A stretch of DNA of 64,000 nucleotides, from contig NC_081812.1 in the NCBI RefSeq assembly GCF_030704535.1, forward strand, positions 16,899,001 through 16,963,000, written 5' to 3'. The DNA is from Vitis vinifera. Its lineage: Eukaryota; Streptophyta; Magnoliopsida; Vitales; Vitaceae. Position numbers and translations under genes: made by a program. Numbering within the stretch: the first letter of the stretch is position 1; every line of letters starts with the position of its first letter. Shown here one piece after another: positions 51,876 through 64,000 of the stretch. The notes under the pieces are model-generated. The model had not been told where the DNA came from. It did no database searches and worked only from the letters and a program-made list of their open reading frames with translations.

Positions 51876-54800
51876 ATGCTTCAAATCCGGCTTAGCAGGG
51901 ACCCATCCCTGGGAAGTGGCAGTGGGTCAAAGCCTTTGCCGGTGGAAACTGTGACAGTTGCATGTCCTGACCACCTTGTCCTTGCAGACCTCCCTGTGGC
52001 AAAGAGCCTCGGTTCAATGACTGCTGCTTCCCTTGTTAAGACTGTAGGTCGGAGATCCCGTCGCCAGCTCGGTGAACGAGTTCATTTCTGTGTTCGATGT
52101 GATTTCCCCATTGCAATCTATGGACGCCTGGTAACCACTGATCCTGATTATTCTGATCCACCACTAACTTTTAGTACTTGTGTTCTTTGAACTTTTGCTC
52201 TTCTCAAAATTAAAATTCTGGTTTCACAGGGTGTTTTTTCAATCCTAATTAAGTATCCAAAACAACAGGTCTCCAAGGAAATAATGGAATTGTCTAGGCA
52301 GAATAATCTGGACAGGACCTTCCTCTTTACAGCATGAATATCTTAGTTTTTCTATTACTAATCAAACAGCAGAGTAGATAGAAATTGAGCAGATATGAAG
52401 AAAACTAGGGGGAACTGGCAAACCATAAGTGCTTATCCAGATTATTATTATTATTATTTAGTATTTTTAAATTGAGAAAAAAGGTTCTAAATCTTAAATT
52501 TCCTCCTTTTCATATGTCTGTGTGTATATATATAATTGATTGTTGACTCATTTGAGGACATTTAACCATCTATGCACTGTAGCCAGTTATTAAAAGTTAT
52601 TTTGTGGTGGTGGTGCAACACTAACTTGCATCACATGATATTTCAAAGGCTGTCCAAGCATTAAGGATACTGTGAAGCATGTCATATAGAAGATATGAGA
52701 ATCTTGTAGTGGCCTATGGAGGGGATGACTGGGATGCCATGCATAATTCAATTATATGCAATGTGTGCCTAATTTTGATAACTAGTTGCACCATAACCAT
52801 TCAGTGGATGTTAAATTTCCATATACATGGGACAGCTGGTTTTTTTTTTCTATTATTTATGGTTTATGATTTATTTTGTGCTTTACCCATTTGTAATTTA
52901 CTTATATGCAGCATAAGCCTAATGTTGATAATTTGCACCATAACTATTTGGAGGGTGCTAAACTTATGAATACATGGGAAAGCTGGTTTTTTCTAGTATT
53001 TATAATATATGATTTATTTTGTTGTTTACCCTTTTGTTCAGCCATAAATGTACACAGGTGCTCTTTATTTTGAGGAAGGGAACACCTCCCGATAAGGCAT
53101 TTAAGAGCTAAAAGTTTTTCATTGAAACTGTCTTGCACTAGGCAACAAGAGAGAGACTTTTCTCCCACTTGCATGGAAAGTGGGGCTGCTTATATTAGGA
53201 GTCCTTTTTCAACTATCCTGAACATGCATAATTGAAGTCTTAATAGCCTGATTTAGACTGTTTGTAAGTTAACAAATTTATGTTCTTGCAGATTCCATGT
53301 GAGCATGCCTTTTGTCTCGATTGTGCTAGGAGTGATTCTATCTGCTACCTGTAAGGCAACATTTGGTTTTTACATTTCACTTCCAGAATAAAAACTTTTA
53401 ATCATATTATTCTGATATTGACTATAGTTTCTATTATTCATATTGAAATATTGATAACATAAGTAATTTCTTTGATATAGTTCGTAGTATTCATGTTAAA
53501 ATATTTATTTTCTTTTTCAAGTTTTGCAATTTCTTTTACTGTCTAAAGTAATTATAGAATTCAATTGCTAGTGTCTGCTTGCATTCATTTCACTCATATT
53601 TGTTTACTCTCCCTTGATGATTTATGTGATTTAAAAGTTCTCTACTTAAAGCTAATATCATTTGAAGTTATATTTGCATCTCATGAGTACTACTACGAAT
53701 TTGTCAGGAATTCAGAGTTGAGAGATATGAAGCTTTGCAATTTATCCTTGGGGATTAATTAATAAAAGTTCCCTATCAGATTAAACATGAATGATGCAAA
53801 GAATGTTAGTTTCATGTGAAATTGGACAATTTTGTATAATAGATCTTTTTGCTGCCAATTTTAAATACCAAATACTGTATCACACAATGACTCCATTTTT
53901 TTGCAACTTATGGTCTATTTTGGGAAGAAAAGAATGGACATTTTCGGGAAAGGAGTTTATTGGGGAAATTACTGTAACTTGCTTCAAGTACCTAATAGCT
54001 TTTTGGTTTGCAGACCTCTAGTTAGGTGACCAGCTTATTGATTTTCACAGACCTCTGCCCACTTCTTTAGTTCTTTATCATTTTTGGTTCATATTGTTGG
54101 TTTCAGCCTTAAAGAAGCTTTCGAATATGAAACCTGCATCACATAATAATTATAAAATATTCTCATTGTATTTCACTTTATGTGTTCTCAATTGCTGCAT
54201 TCATCTAAAAGTTATAATGACAAGCTTATCAAGGCAAACTGGTTAGAATGTTGTAAACTCACATAAGGGATTTACAGGTTGTCAAAACAAGCTAGCTGCA
54301 AGTTAATGCAGTTCTCCATTTTGCTTATTTCTACACTGCTTGTATCTTGTGACTTGAATTTCTGAGAGAAAACTGTATCTTATGTTATGTAGTGCTAGAT
54401 GAATTAAGTAAGCAATCATTTCTTGTTCTTCATGTGACAGTTGTGATGAACGCATTCAGAAGATTCAGACTATTAAAATGATGGAAGGGATCTTCATCTG
54501 TGCAGCCCCTCACTGTCTAAAGTCCTTCCTAAAGAGGGCTGAATTTGAGTCACATATTCATGAGAGCCATGCAGACCTTCTTCAACCAAACGCAGAGAAA
54601 GAAGATGGAAACGAGTCAGAAGCTCTGAGTGTCAAACAATCTACTGTTTCCGACTCCACAGCAAGAGCTCCATCGCGGCCAGTTTTCTCTCCTAGCTCAA
54701 GTTCCCAGCTTCATGATCGGGAAGACAAGGCTCGTCGCCAACAGCCTAGAGAACAACAACCACCTTCCAGGCCAATCATACAGCCAAAGCCACCACCTTT

Positions 54801-55620
54801 CTTTCATCCATCGGAGCTCCAACCAGATAACAACCGACCTCCCCAAGGTTTTGACAGGCCTGGTTTGCACCGCTTCCATCCACAGACATTTGACAATCAG
54901 GGTGGTCTGCAGCAAGAATCTGCCCAGTTTTCAGACAAGCAGCAAGGAATTTTATCTGAGTCTCCATATGCTGAATACCCTCCTCTGCATTCCCATCAAC
55001 CACCCAATTTTGCAGTGCCACTTAATCCAAATCCACTGCTAACTCCCCCTCCGTTCAATTATCATCATTTTCCATCTGAGGGAGCTCAAACATTTTACAG
55101 CTCTCCACATGAGATGGCACGGCCTGATTCAGCACCAGATGTTGGAACAGAACAAGGGTCATTGTTGGGTTTCCCACCTGGTCCGGTAGGTGGTGTGAAT
55201 TTCCCAGAAAGTTATCCTCGTCCCTGGAACAGCGGACCTGTGGGTGTGCCTTTTGAAGGTCCAACAGGGGGTCAACCAATTCCAGATGGTTTGGGAAATG
55301 CATCAGATCCTCAAGGGAGAGGTGCATTTTTTCAAGGTGATTATGGACGGAATCCTGGAAGTTTGCCTTCAAACCCTCCTCTTCCACCTTTGGCCAACAA
55401 GGGGATGGAACCAACACAGGGTAGTGCTGCAATGGATCCCAGGGATGGCAAGGGTATACTGGCACAACCACCCTTGCCACTCCCACCCCCACCCCCACCA
55501 CCCCCTCACTTGTCACAGCTCAAAAGAGCTAAGTTCTTTTCTGGTGATACAAGCCGAGATGGACAGGGATTTGGATGGCAGCAGGAGAAGCATGATAGTT
55601 TTGGAAGTGGGCAGGACTAG
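51876..55620 (+). CDS. HAKAI: RING-type E3 ubiquitin ligase HAKAI homolog (m6A writer complex)
   Basis: Three coding exons: 51876-52130, 53292-53350, 54441-55620. They give 1494 nt, 497 aa. A RING finger is formed by C72/C75, C88/H90, C93/C96 and C103/C106, followed closely by an atypical C2H2 finger C125/C130/H143/H148 (ICAAPHC...HIHESH), the tandem arrangement of the Hakai (CBLL1) domain. The remaining 350 residues are a low-complexity Pro/Gln/Gly-rich tail with a polyproline run near the end (about 55480-55505), probably disordered. In Arabidopsis HAKAI (remembered as At5g01160) belongs to the nuclear m6A methyltransferase complex with MTA, MTB, FIP37 and VIRILIZER; function here is inferred from that family. 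The ATG at 51876 is chosen because it opens MLQIRLSRDPS as in relatives and no earlier in-frame ATG exists. Confidence 0.92.
52752..53038 (+). repeat. Tandem duplication in HAKAI intron 1
   Basis: Two copies of a unit of about 150 bp starting ttatatgca at 52752 and 52902. Shared blocks: gcctaa, ttgcaccataac, catgggacagctgg/catgggaaagctgg, atgatttattttgt and tttaccc. It is non-coding and lies between the first and second coding exons. Confidence 0.85.
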
Positions 55621-56615
55621 CCCTGCTGCCACTTTGTTTTGTGTCTGAGCTATGTACTTCTTGTTTTGGAGAATGCTATTCATCAATCAAACACATGGTT
55701 CAAACTTGATTAGTTCCGGCCCTGAGAGCATTCTTTTTCATGTTTTCTGCTCAAGGTGGTTTGGTTTGTGTACTGATTAGTTCTTGGACAGAAAATGATT
55801 TTTTGTTTTATCTTTTTCCTTTGATCTTCTGACATTACTAAACCATTCCTTTTTTTCATTTTGAATCTTAGGGAATTGCCTAACTGGAGGAGAATGCTTT
55901 CCTCTACTAGTAGATTGTTCATTAGTTACCCACAGGATTCGTACCTGTTAGCAAAGCTAACCAATTAAGTAGTATTAAAGTGATGAGCAAATATTTTATT
56001 TAATTAAACAGAGCCATTGAGTTTGGCAAAGTGGGGGTTAAATCCTTGTGATTAATTCTGCATATTTTGAACGCAGCTTGACATCAGGATTGAGTCCCTT
56101 GCTTCAAATTTGATGTATATAGTGGAATAGCCCTAGCCCATTCATTCCATGTCCAAATTTGAATGTAAAAGAATCCAAAGCAATGGAACCTTCTGCTTGT
56201 ATTGTTGCCCAACCTCCCTTCTCTTTTGAGCTCACCATTTTGGAGGGGTTTTCCAAAGAGAACTAGGATGAACTAGGCATATTTTTCATTTGAAGCAGCA
56301 CGGAGTTGTATTTCAAATCAGAAACTACACTTTGGTTGCATCTACTTCAGTGCCAAACAATCTCTCTTTGTATAGAAGGTCTCAAAACAAAATCACAACC
56401 ATTTATGCCACTTTCAAAGTAAACATGTTCCTAATCCTCCCTCAAAGCCGTAAACATAGCAGGGACTCCTATGAATTCTCCAGTCAAAACCTAAAAACTG
56501 TGCATTAAAAATAAAGATACAACAGAGAAAAATGAAAAAGATGCATTCTCACACCTTAAAAGTTTGGAAAAGAAAATAGACAACCCAAAAAATCACAGTT
56601 AAGAAAAAAAATATA
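55621..56615. other. Convergent 3' ends of HAKAI and reticulon
   Basis: About 1 kb between two stop codons on opposite strands; it must hold both 3' UTRs. No other gene is seen. Confidence 0.65.
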
Positions 56616-59180
56616 TCAGCTCAGTTTCCTCTTCTCCAAAATCCATTTTTGAACCTTGCTGATACACTCCTCATCTAATTTCATATACAATAGCTGCAAT
56701 TTTCTGTAGCCCATCATCACATATCTATCAATATAATCTTCATACCGCTCATAGAGGGCTGGAACTGTAAGGACAATAACAAGACCTGCCACAAAGGAAA
56801 ATTGAGACTATGAGCTTTACATCAAGGATATGAAAAAGAGTCCAAATTTTTCTCATGTTCACAGATTGTAACTTACTGATGTAACCCAAAGTTAGGAAAT
56901 CAGTCAAGCCTCCAACAACAGAAATCAGCCATAGGTATGCAGCTACTTTGAAGAACATCCTTGAGTCCTTACCCAGGGCAATATCTTGGGACACTTGAAG
57001 CAAGGTGTTTGTGCGTGTCCGGATGAAAGCTGCAACTTCATTTACAATTTCTTCAGACAGATACAAATTTGGCAGGGGTGGTGCAGGTCTGTATAAAACA
57101 TTTACAGAATTAGTTGGCAACATTTTTGGTAATGCTATTGTTGTTGTCTTCTAACCAATCATATGTATGGAACAACAATATATAAAAGTCCTGATGTAAA
57201 TCTTCATTTAGAAACTAGAAGTAGAACCCCTTAAGGGCATTCTAGAGATGGCTTTTAGAGAAGAAAAGAATGTAAATACATTCATCAGTGTGCAAGTTTT
57301 GGAGAAACACACAAGAAGGAAGATTCATATGCAGCTGACATTGAACAATTAACATGTTCCTATGATTACTTCTTCCCATTGATATTTATAAATATTTTGT
57401 GTCCTTTGGATGATAGAACCTCATCAAGGTTCCTCGACTGATAAAGTTCATAATATGACATTTCATGGAAGTTAACACATCAAGTGGCAAAGAATGGCAT
57501 ATCAAAGACTTATAAGATCATGCCATCTGAGAGAATGGAAAGTCAGCAAGAACATTCAAATCTACTACACCAAGTCATTAGTTTCAACCTAAAATCCTGC
57601 AGGAGAACCTTTATAAGTTGAAATGCATATAAACTTCAAATTACTCAAGGCCTAATACATGCATTCTAGTTCCTTTGGAGAGACCTAAACCCAGGAATGG
57701 ATTTTCATCAATTAGTCCTTGCTGCTTAGGATAAAGAAAGCAAGTGCAACTAGTTTATGAGAATAGATATGTAATGAAACATGCCGAAAGGTCAAATTTA
57801 TGAATACCTAGGTCATCCAACTCAGTGTCATTTATTAGATTAATATATCTGAAAGTTCACCAATCAGATTGTTCTAAACACCAACATTAGTTTGGATGAA
57901 GAACAAAATTGTTGCGCAAATACCTAATGAGAGTGCTTTTAGCATTAAAAACATGTTATTTTCTTAAGGCTTCAGTTCATCAATGTGATGGATGTATATC
58001 CCTCCTTCCAACTCGATATGTATGTTCTTCTCATTCAAGAATGAGCACCAGGAACTGAGTAGAAGTGTATTGATATCAATGGACATATAAATACCCTCAA
58101 CAACAACTAATGCTTCAATATTATAAGAAAATCAAACTACAAGACATCTTTCAAATAGAATTCTTGAAAGAACAGAATTACCTTAATGCAACAAGCTTCA
58201 CAAATTTAACAAAGGACCATAAATGCAATAAAAGTTCAATGCACAGCACAAACTCAAAGCAAGAACACAGATCCTTAAATCAAATAAAAAAAAATGCAGA
58301 CAGTTAGAAAAGGGGGTTGAAGGCATTACAAGTATCAGATCATTTTAACTAGGCACCTCAAAGCAAGAAAAGAAGAATTGAAGTATGTCTTAGATTGTAT
58401 CATACAAGCCCAGAAATGAATTTAGAAAAAATACTCTGTCCTAAGCAATGAAAGATCACTAAATTCAACTGATTATCTTTCAAGTGCTTAATTGCAACAT
58501 ATCACAGAGTAGACAAAATGCTTAATAATATCAAATTATATTCAAGAAGAACTATATCTACATTACCGGTTAAGAATTGCTGCGGATTTAGCCCAAAGAA
58601 AAAGAATGGAGACTAGTAGCAGGAAAACACTTGAAACAAGGGACAATAGAGTGTAACCAGATAACTCAAACACCACCCAGGCAGCTAGAGTTACTAACAG
58701 TATCCCCACTGTCAGATTTTTTTGCCTCCATAACATCACATCTGCAACTGTTTAAACAAACGAAATACATAAATTTCTCAACACATAAACAATAAATAGT
58801 CGTTGGATCAAACACAAACTCCTATACTAATTGTCAGTAGATTGGATCAAAGAAAATGTAATCAATCCCATTGAACCCCCAAAAGTAATCTCTAAATTTG
58901 CATCAGATTGGGATTATTTTTCCCCTGATTTAGATTAATAATGATTCCATTCAACACTTAAAAAGCAAGACAATGGAGAAAATTCGATATCAAATCTCAT
59001 CAAACTCAATGAGCAATGAGCTCAACAAGAAAACTAAGTTCTTGGATTTTGAAAATGAAAACCCATGATTGAAGTAATGAGATAAATTCAAAGGAACAAA
59101 GCATTGATCATACCAAGACCTCCTCCGAGGATCTGATGAACAGTTCTCTGCCTATTAAACAATCGATCCGATGAACCCAT
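56616..59180 (-). CDS. Reticulon-like protein B (RTNLB), short form
   Basis: Four exons on the minus strand: 59114-59180, 58567-58741, 56877-57088, 56616-56785. They give 624 nt, 207 aa. The short N-terminus MGSSDRLFNRQRTVHQILGG leads into the reticulon homology domain, which starts at VMLWRQKN (about 24-31). Two long hydrophobic hairpins follow: roughly residues 32-73 (LTVGILLVTLAAWVVFEL...FLLLVSILFLW) and roughly 128-166 (VAAYLWLISVVGGLTDFL...VIVLTVPALYE), joined by a hydrophilic loop with LPNLYLSEEIVNEVAAFIR. The end KRKLS lacks a classical KKxx signal. The family shapes tubular ER by wedge insertion and oligomerisation. Position next to UCP1 and Josephin matches remembered Arabidopsis At3g54120 (RTNLB12). 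Intron 2 is about 1.5 kb without other features. A weak TATA-like ATATATAC lies upstream at about 59333-59342. Confidence 0.94.
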
Positions 59181-60679
59181 TAAAAAGAAAATTCAGAAGA
59201 GAAGTCTGAATTCAGATTGGACCCCCCTGAAATCAAATGAAGAAAAATCCAACAGCCTTGAGATGGTGATCCTGAGGAAAAGAGAAGCATTCCCTCTTAC
59301 TTTTCATCTACCTTTTCTTTTTCTATTCCTATGTATATATGGAATATAGAATGTATAGTGTTGAAAGGTGGGGTTGGGTTGGCGGTCTCATCTCAGATTC
59401 CAGCCTAAAAGTGTCAGACCACTCATTCCTTTTCTTTCGCTATTATAATTAGTATCCCTTAATACAGAGAAAAAAAATGGTAATTACTATGAAGGAGGCT
59501 TCAATTCAAATAAACCTCGTGACCACTTCATAGTTGTTGAAACTGACGAGTTTGGGAGTAGAGGAAGGCCACCCCGTTTTGGCTTCTGATCGTTGAAGAA
59601 AAACATAAAACCAGGGAAGAGAAAAGGGGTTTGAATTAAAATAACAAGAGTTGAAGGACATTCCCCTTCCCATGAGTTACGACCTTGACTGCGGCACTGC
59701 TTCCCATGTGAAGTGGGCTGCTTTTTATTCTCTCGATTCTCTCCACCTCAACTATACATTTTCTCTCCCGAATTGGTTGGCGCTTTACAAGGTATTCCAC
59801 CCATTGTTTTGGGGTATTTTCGTCCATCAATTTGTATGGAATGGTGTGTGTGAGCTGCCTTTGAAGTTTGGTGGCTTGGGTATTCTTGTCTTCTAAGGTG
59901 AGCCGGTAGAAGCCATTTTTAAGGCACAATACCCATCTTCAGCTAGTCACCCTCAGCATGAAGTTGGAAAAGAGAAATAGCAAAGTTGGGAAGCTGTTTT
60001 TACCAAGGAGACCCACCTTTTGGTCTGAAGAAAACAGGGCCTTTTAGTCTTTACAGCCAGCCACACCCATTATGACATAAAGTTCCATATTTGTATCAAT
60101 CGTTACTTCCACCCGGTTATGGTGTGTTTTTTTTGTTCCTAATGAAAAGGGTGCCAATGCTCTCATCATGCGTCCATTGGCATTGCATCAATTGAATTTT
60201 AATTCATATCATGTAAGGCGTATGCAACAAAGTAAATGCTAACTGTTGGAGCATATGATGGCTGACAATTTTTCTTTCTATCAATGGGGCTCATTTGACT
60301 ACGGTTCATTTGCAATAGGCTCATTCGGAAATTAACAACAGAAGTGGGGGAAAAAAATAATTTTTACTCCCTCCACGCAATCCCTGAAACATAAACAATT
60401 TTATGGTTGGAAAAGAAGAGATAAAACAAACAAATCCCTCACGGAAAATTACAGCAGAAATTCAGAATTTCACTTCCGGTAGGGAAGGCTGAGGTTATTT
60501 TCTTACAGTTTTTATACTGTCAATAATATAAACTTTGACAAAGAACAAACAAGGTAAATTGAAGCTGTGTGGACTGCACAATATAAAGACCTTTACCCCA
60601 AGGCTACGTGAGTTCAAATATCATCCCAATATAAAGACCTTACCTCAACCAGTACAAGGATATAAAAGAATATTTTTTA
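59181..60679. other. Intergenic region between reticulon and Josephin genes
   Basis: The first 250 bp are the reticulon leader and promoter; the last part must hold the Josephin 3' UTR. A reading frame at 59636-59929 exists on both strands without recognisable domain. Nothing else is seen. Confidence 0.6.
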
Positions 60680-61255
60680 TCACTTGTCCTTTTCTATGAT
60701 GTTTTTATTTTCATTCTGTGAGGGGGTGTCAGCTTCCGCATTGGTCATGGCTGGATGATCCATCAAGCTGGCAGCTATTGCAGCTTTTAAGTCTTCATCT
60801 TCATGCTCCGCTGCTTCCTCCAATGGTATAAGTGGCTCGGAATGCTGTTGATTCTGATTGGAAATTTCAGGAGGCCGCTCTGTTGAGTTGCATGATTTAG
60901 TTATTCTTTCTGCATCTTCTGGTGTTAGCCACTGCCCATAACCATTAGAAGCTTCAAACGAGGAAATGGGACACTCCTTAGGGAAGTTTCCCCTCACCAG
61001 GAAAATGCTCCAGTTTGAGCTCTTTAGAGTGTCAAGATAGGCCGAGAGGTAAAACTTGGAGAGGTGCTCTGGGGCTGCAATCAAACTGTCAAAATTGTAC
61101 CATTCACCTCCCACTTTCCTTATACAGAACCAGTGGTTTTGCAAATTACAGATGAATGCATTTTCCAGCTCAGGGTCGATCTGGGCAGGCTCAGCAACTG
61201 GACAATCAAGGGGGATCACTTGCAGATCCCACACCTCCAAAGCTTTTTGCAGAAC
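60680..61255 (-). CDS. Josephin-domain deubiquitinase (ataxin-3 homolog), 3' exon only
   Basis: One large exon of 576 nt (192 codons including the stop), beginning VLQKALEVWDLQVIPLDCP at a strong acceptor (gtctgcag) and ending KNIIEKDK. It encodes the second half of the Josephin protease domain: NHWFCIRKVGGEWYNFDSL supplies the catalytic His and the neighbouring Asn of this cysteine protease. Downstream, DEDLKAAIAASLMDH is a ubiquitin-interacting motif. The frame stays open for 38 codons upstream of the acceptor but that stretch (WAFFHGDYCMVPYSANLM) is not Josephin-like, so it is taken as intron. The N-terminal exon(s) with the catalytic Cys (usually near ESNLCAVHC) are not found in the rest of the window and probably lie to the right of 64000. 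Likely role: trimming ubiquitin chains in proteasome-linked quality control. Confidence 0.88.
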   Translation of the reverse strand, partial: VLQKALEVWDLQVIPLDCPVAEPAQIDPELENAFICNLQNHWFCIRKVGGEWYNFDSLIAAPEHLSKFYLSAYLDTLKSSNWSIFLVRGNFPKECPISSFEASNGYGQWLTPEDAERITKSCNSTERPPEISNQNQQHSEPLIPLEEAAEHEDEDLKAAIAASLMDHPAMTNAEADTPSQNENKNIIEKDK

Positions 61256-64000
61256 CTGCAGACAGGAATTTTGACACATCATCAAGTTGGCTGAATATGG
61301 CACCATGCAATAGTCACCATGGAAAAAAGCCCACAGTTTTTCATTTTGCCCAGCAGAAACTAAAATCAAGTTGGAATGGATACCACTGTTTCTGCTACAA
61401 GTACTCCAACTATGGTTCTATTCTTATCTTCACAGAATCAACAAAGAAACCAAGCTACCAACTTACAAGAAATGTCAAAATTCTCTAACTGAAAGAACCT
61501 TCAGGAATTATCAGAGGCATCAAGTTGCTGAGCCTTCAATAAGAATCCAAAGGCCACCAAACTTATCTTGATGAAAACTCGCTGGACCCCCCTCCACTAT
61601 GATCCTCCAGAGAAAGATAACAAGTGCTAATCATGGTTCCAAAATTTTTTGTTATCTCAAGAAATGTTGCAAGCTAATAGCATGGGAACTTCTGAACTTT
61701 AACTCAGATCTTAAAAAAACACGCCTAACATATTTTACAGCCAGAATAGCCACATGGTAGCAGAGGGGTTAATGCCGTTTATAAATATATTATTTGCCTC
61801 AAATAAAAGTAACTTGATGGATTGATCTAATTGGAAGGCCACTTTAGAATCCCATATCTTACCATTAGTGGTGAAGCTAGAATTTTATTTTGGGGACAAA
61901 GACTAAGGGATTTGGGGGGTGGGTGGGGCAGCAGAATTCAATAAACTTAATACTTTAGCTTGATGTCAGCCACTCTAACAGCTAACTAGAAGGCCAAAAG
62001 CTTGAATCTCAACTAGGTTTACTAATGGGTTTGGTTTTTCAGGAGGAGAAACTAGAAAGTGCCCCATCTGGGCATAAGGTAGCTCTGCCCTTCCCTAACA
62101 GCCTGTACTTCTTTTTTCAAATTATGTGCCATCAATACTCTCAAAGAACACGGATTCCACACTGGTCTGAACTTAAATGGTTAAAGAACAATCATAAGAT
62201 AGTTGGGTTATCCTAAATTACATGTTGCATCAAATTAATTAAAGAAAAAAATGTAAATCAAGGGACCATACCACTTCTCTGGAGCTACAATTATTCTGAC
62301 AAGTTGGAAAGTAAAACAGGAAATCAATGTCTAACTTATTATGAGCATCTCATCCAATATGGTAAACAAATACCATGCAAACTAAATAGCAACTGCAATT
62401 GGAAAATTTACATAAGGTTTACATAGGAGATATGTATTAACTTGAAAGTTATAACATAAAAGTTGAAAGGGGGGGAAAAGGGAAACAAAAAAAAAAAATG
62501 CAAAATCTAAAGGGGATTTTAGAGCATAAGAAATAAGTGGGGAAGAAAGAGTTTACTTGTTATTGAGGCTCTTGGCCCCTTTTCCATTACATCACAAGGT
62601 CTATATGTCAAAGGAATCAATGACATCTTGCAAGGACAAGGTTTTATGATCAGATGTAAACTATTTTTCTTTTCTGAAAGGCAAGCGATTAGATAAGGTA
62701 AGGAGTCTGTCAATGGGGTTGTACAGAAACTGCCATGTCAAAAGGTGCTGCAGAAGGGATGAGCTACCTTAGCATGAGCAACTCATCTATGCTAAAATCC
62801 AAAAAAGGAACAACAATAAATTATAAAAGGTATACTTTGTGTGTACTTTGATCCACCCTTTTCAAGTGCTTTTAATATAATCAATCTTTTTGCCTATCAA
62901 TAAATAAATAAATTATAATAAGGTAGTGATGAGCAAAACGTTCGCAAATTTTCTGTTGCTGTGTTGTTCAAAACTCAGGCCAGACTAAATCTAGCATAAG
63001 GTTCATTCCACATAACAAACTGAGCTCAGGCTAAGAGATCCCGTCTGTGATTATGTTCAGCTGCACTCAGGCTAGGGGATTGGAGTCAAGCTGACTTTGG
63101 GCTGACCTCAGCCTGACCAAATCTAGCCCGATGGCACACTGTTTGGCAAATGATTACTGTCTGACCAAATGGGGCCTGAACTAGTAACGTGATGGCACCT
63201 TTGGCTGTTGGCTTATCTTACTGAAGTGAGTTTTCAAGGAGTGTTTATCCTATATTAATTGGAATGAGGAAACAAATATCTGAAATTTTTGTAGTATTAA
63301 GGATCTGTAGGGATGGAAGCTAAATAAATCACTCATTTGCATCACTCAAAAATCAAGGAACATGAATTTATGTATGATGTGGGGGCAAGAAACCTAGGTA
63401 TCAACCAAAGAGCAGCGGCTGGATTAAAATTACTGAAAAAATGTTGGGAATAGAAATCATATAAGGAAAGAATAGCATAATTGAACATATTCTCATATTT
63501 TAATACAGACAAATTAGGGTCCAAGCATGATATCACTTAAAATGAGTAAAAATTAAATAAAAAATACTGATCATCAGCATAGATCTGGACCACTTCATTT
63601 TTAACTTTCGTTCCCTTTAAACCAAATATTACAAACCACAGAGCAAGTTGAAATTCTAACAAAGGGAGAAAAAAGATATGTGTGTCTGAGCGCATAGAGC
63701 AAGAATAACTAGATGAATCATGGTTTTGCAATTCCCACTCAATTTTTTTTTTCTACAGTCTAGCTCTTCCAACAACCTTGAAGGTAGGAATAAATCACAC
63801 CCAGTAGGAAAACCACAGCTTCCCTTCAAAACTGTAGCATTGACCTCGCATTTTTCGGCTGCAAAGGTTGTGTTTCTATGAACTTTACTCTTTGGGCAAA
63901 ATTGTAGCAAAGATCAATGCCAAACAAGTCAATTAACACACAAATGTATTTATTGGCCACATAAGCATTGCCTAAGTGTCATCTCCTAAAGAAAAGTTAT
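61256..64000 (-). other. Probable long intron of the Josephin gene
   Basis: About 2.7 kb with no coding exon that I could recognise on either strand. If the Josephin gene is intact, this is the intron (or part of it) upstream of its last exon. Moderate AT content, G-rich patch near 61910-61930, no clear transposon ends. Confidence 0.5.

Noticed and set aside
55925-55965. tRNA-like T arm on the minus strand (acagg-tacgaat-cctgt)
   Set aside because: A five-bp stem with a seven-base loop is present, but no acceptor stem or anticodon arm can be drawn around it.
59636-59929. Frames on both strands between reticulon and Josephin
   Set aside because: No recognisable domain; the two strands mirror one patch of mixed composition. 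Considered as a retroelement scrap but without support.
61256-61369. Open extension of the Josephin frame upstream of the acceptor
   Set aside because: The translated stretch does not resemble the Josephin domain, and a strong 3' splice site at 61256 explains the exon start.

Overview
The window is nuclear DNA of a flowering plant. It is AT-rich, the genes have many introns with GT...AG borders, and the proteins are typical eudicot ones. The style (compact exons, long AT-rich introns, small transposon relics) and protein sequences recalled from memory fit a grapevine-like (Vitis) eudicot, but I cannot prove the genus. There is no operon, CRISPR array, rRNA or convincing tRNA.

Layout from left to right: a degraded plastid fructokinase-like (FLN1-type) pseudogene (+, 100-696); an O-fucosyltransferase-family glycosyltransferase (-, 1351-4697, 8 exons, 618 aa); about 5 kb of AT-rich DNA; a DnaJ-type zinc-finger protein of the SSUH2-like kind (-, 10072-15887, 7 exons, 432 aa) with a small TAA-flanked MITE in an intron; an intergenic stretch with an almost intact 1120-bp foldback Mutator-like element (18058-19177); ribosomal protein eL33/RPL35a (+, 19913-20532, 112 aa); neutral ceramidase (+, 25297-33724, 9 coding exons, 783 aa), whose largest intron holds a solo LTR with a SINE nested in it; a second solo LTR of the same family; a nucleotide-sugar transporter (+, 36384-41558, 306 aa); mitochondrial uncoupling protein UCP1/PUMP1 (+, 42678-47191, 9 exons, 304 aa); a HAKAI-type RING E3 ligase of the m6A writer complex (+, 51876-55620, 497 aa); a reticulon-like ER protein (-, 56616-59180, 207 aa); and the 3' coding exon of a Josephin/ataxin-3 deubiquitinase (-, 60680-61255), whose 5' exons are not found in the window.

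All exon chains were built by hand from splice borders, and each keeps one open frame to its stop. The genes do not form one pathway; they are housekeeping and cell-wall, lipid or energy genes. Their order is the informative part. From memory, FLN1 - O-fucosyltransferase - UCP1 - reticulon - Josephin is the order At3g54090-At3g54130 in Arabidopsis, while O-fucosyltransferase - DnaJ-related - neutral ceramidase is the order At2g37980-At2g38010. The window therefore looks like an unfractionated version of two duplicated Arabidopsis segments.

I did not find a clearly new biological system. The most unusual structures are the foldback MULE, whose arms carry tandem short palindromes; the SINE-in-solo-LTR nest with clear target duplications; and several tandemly duplicated intron segments.
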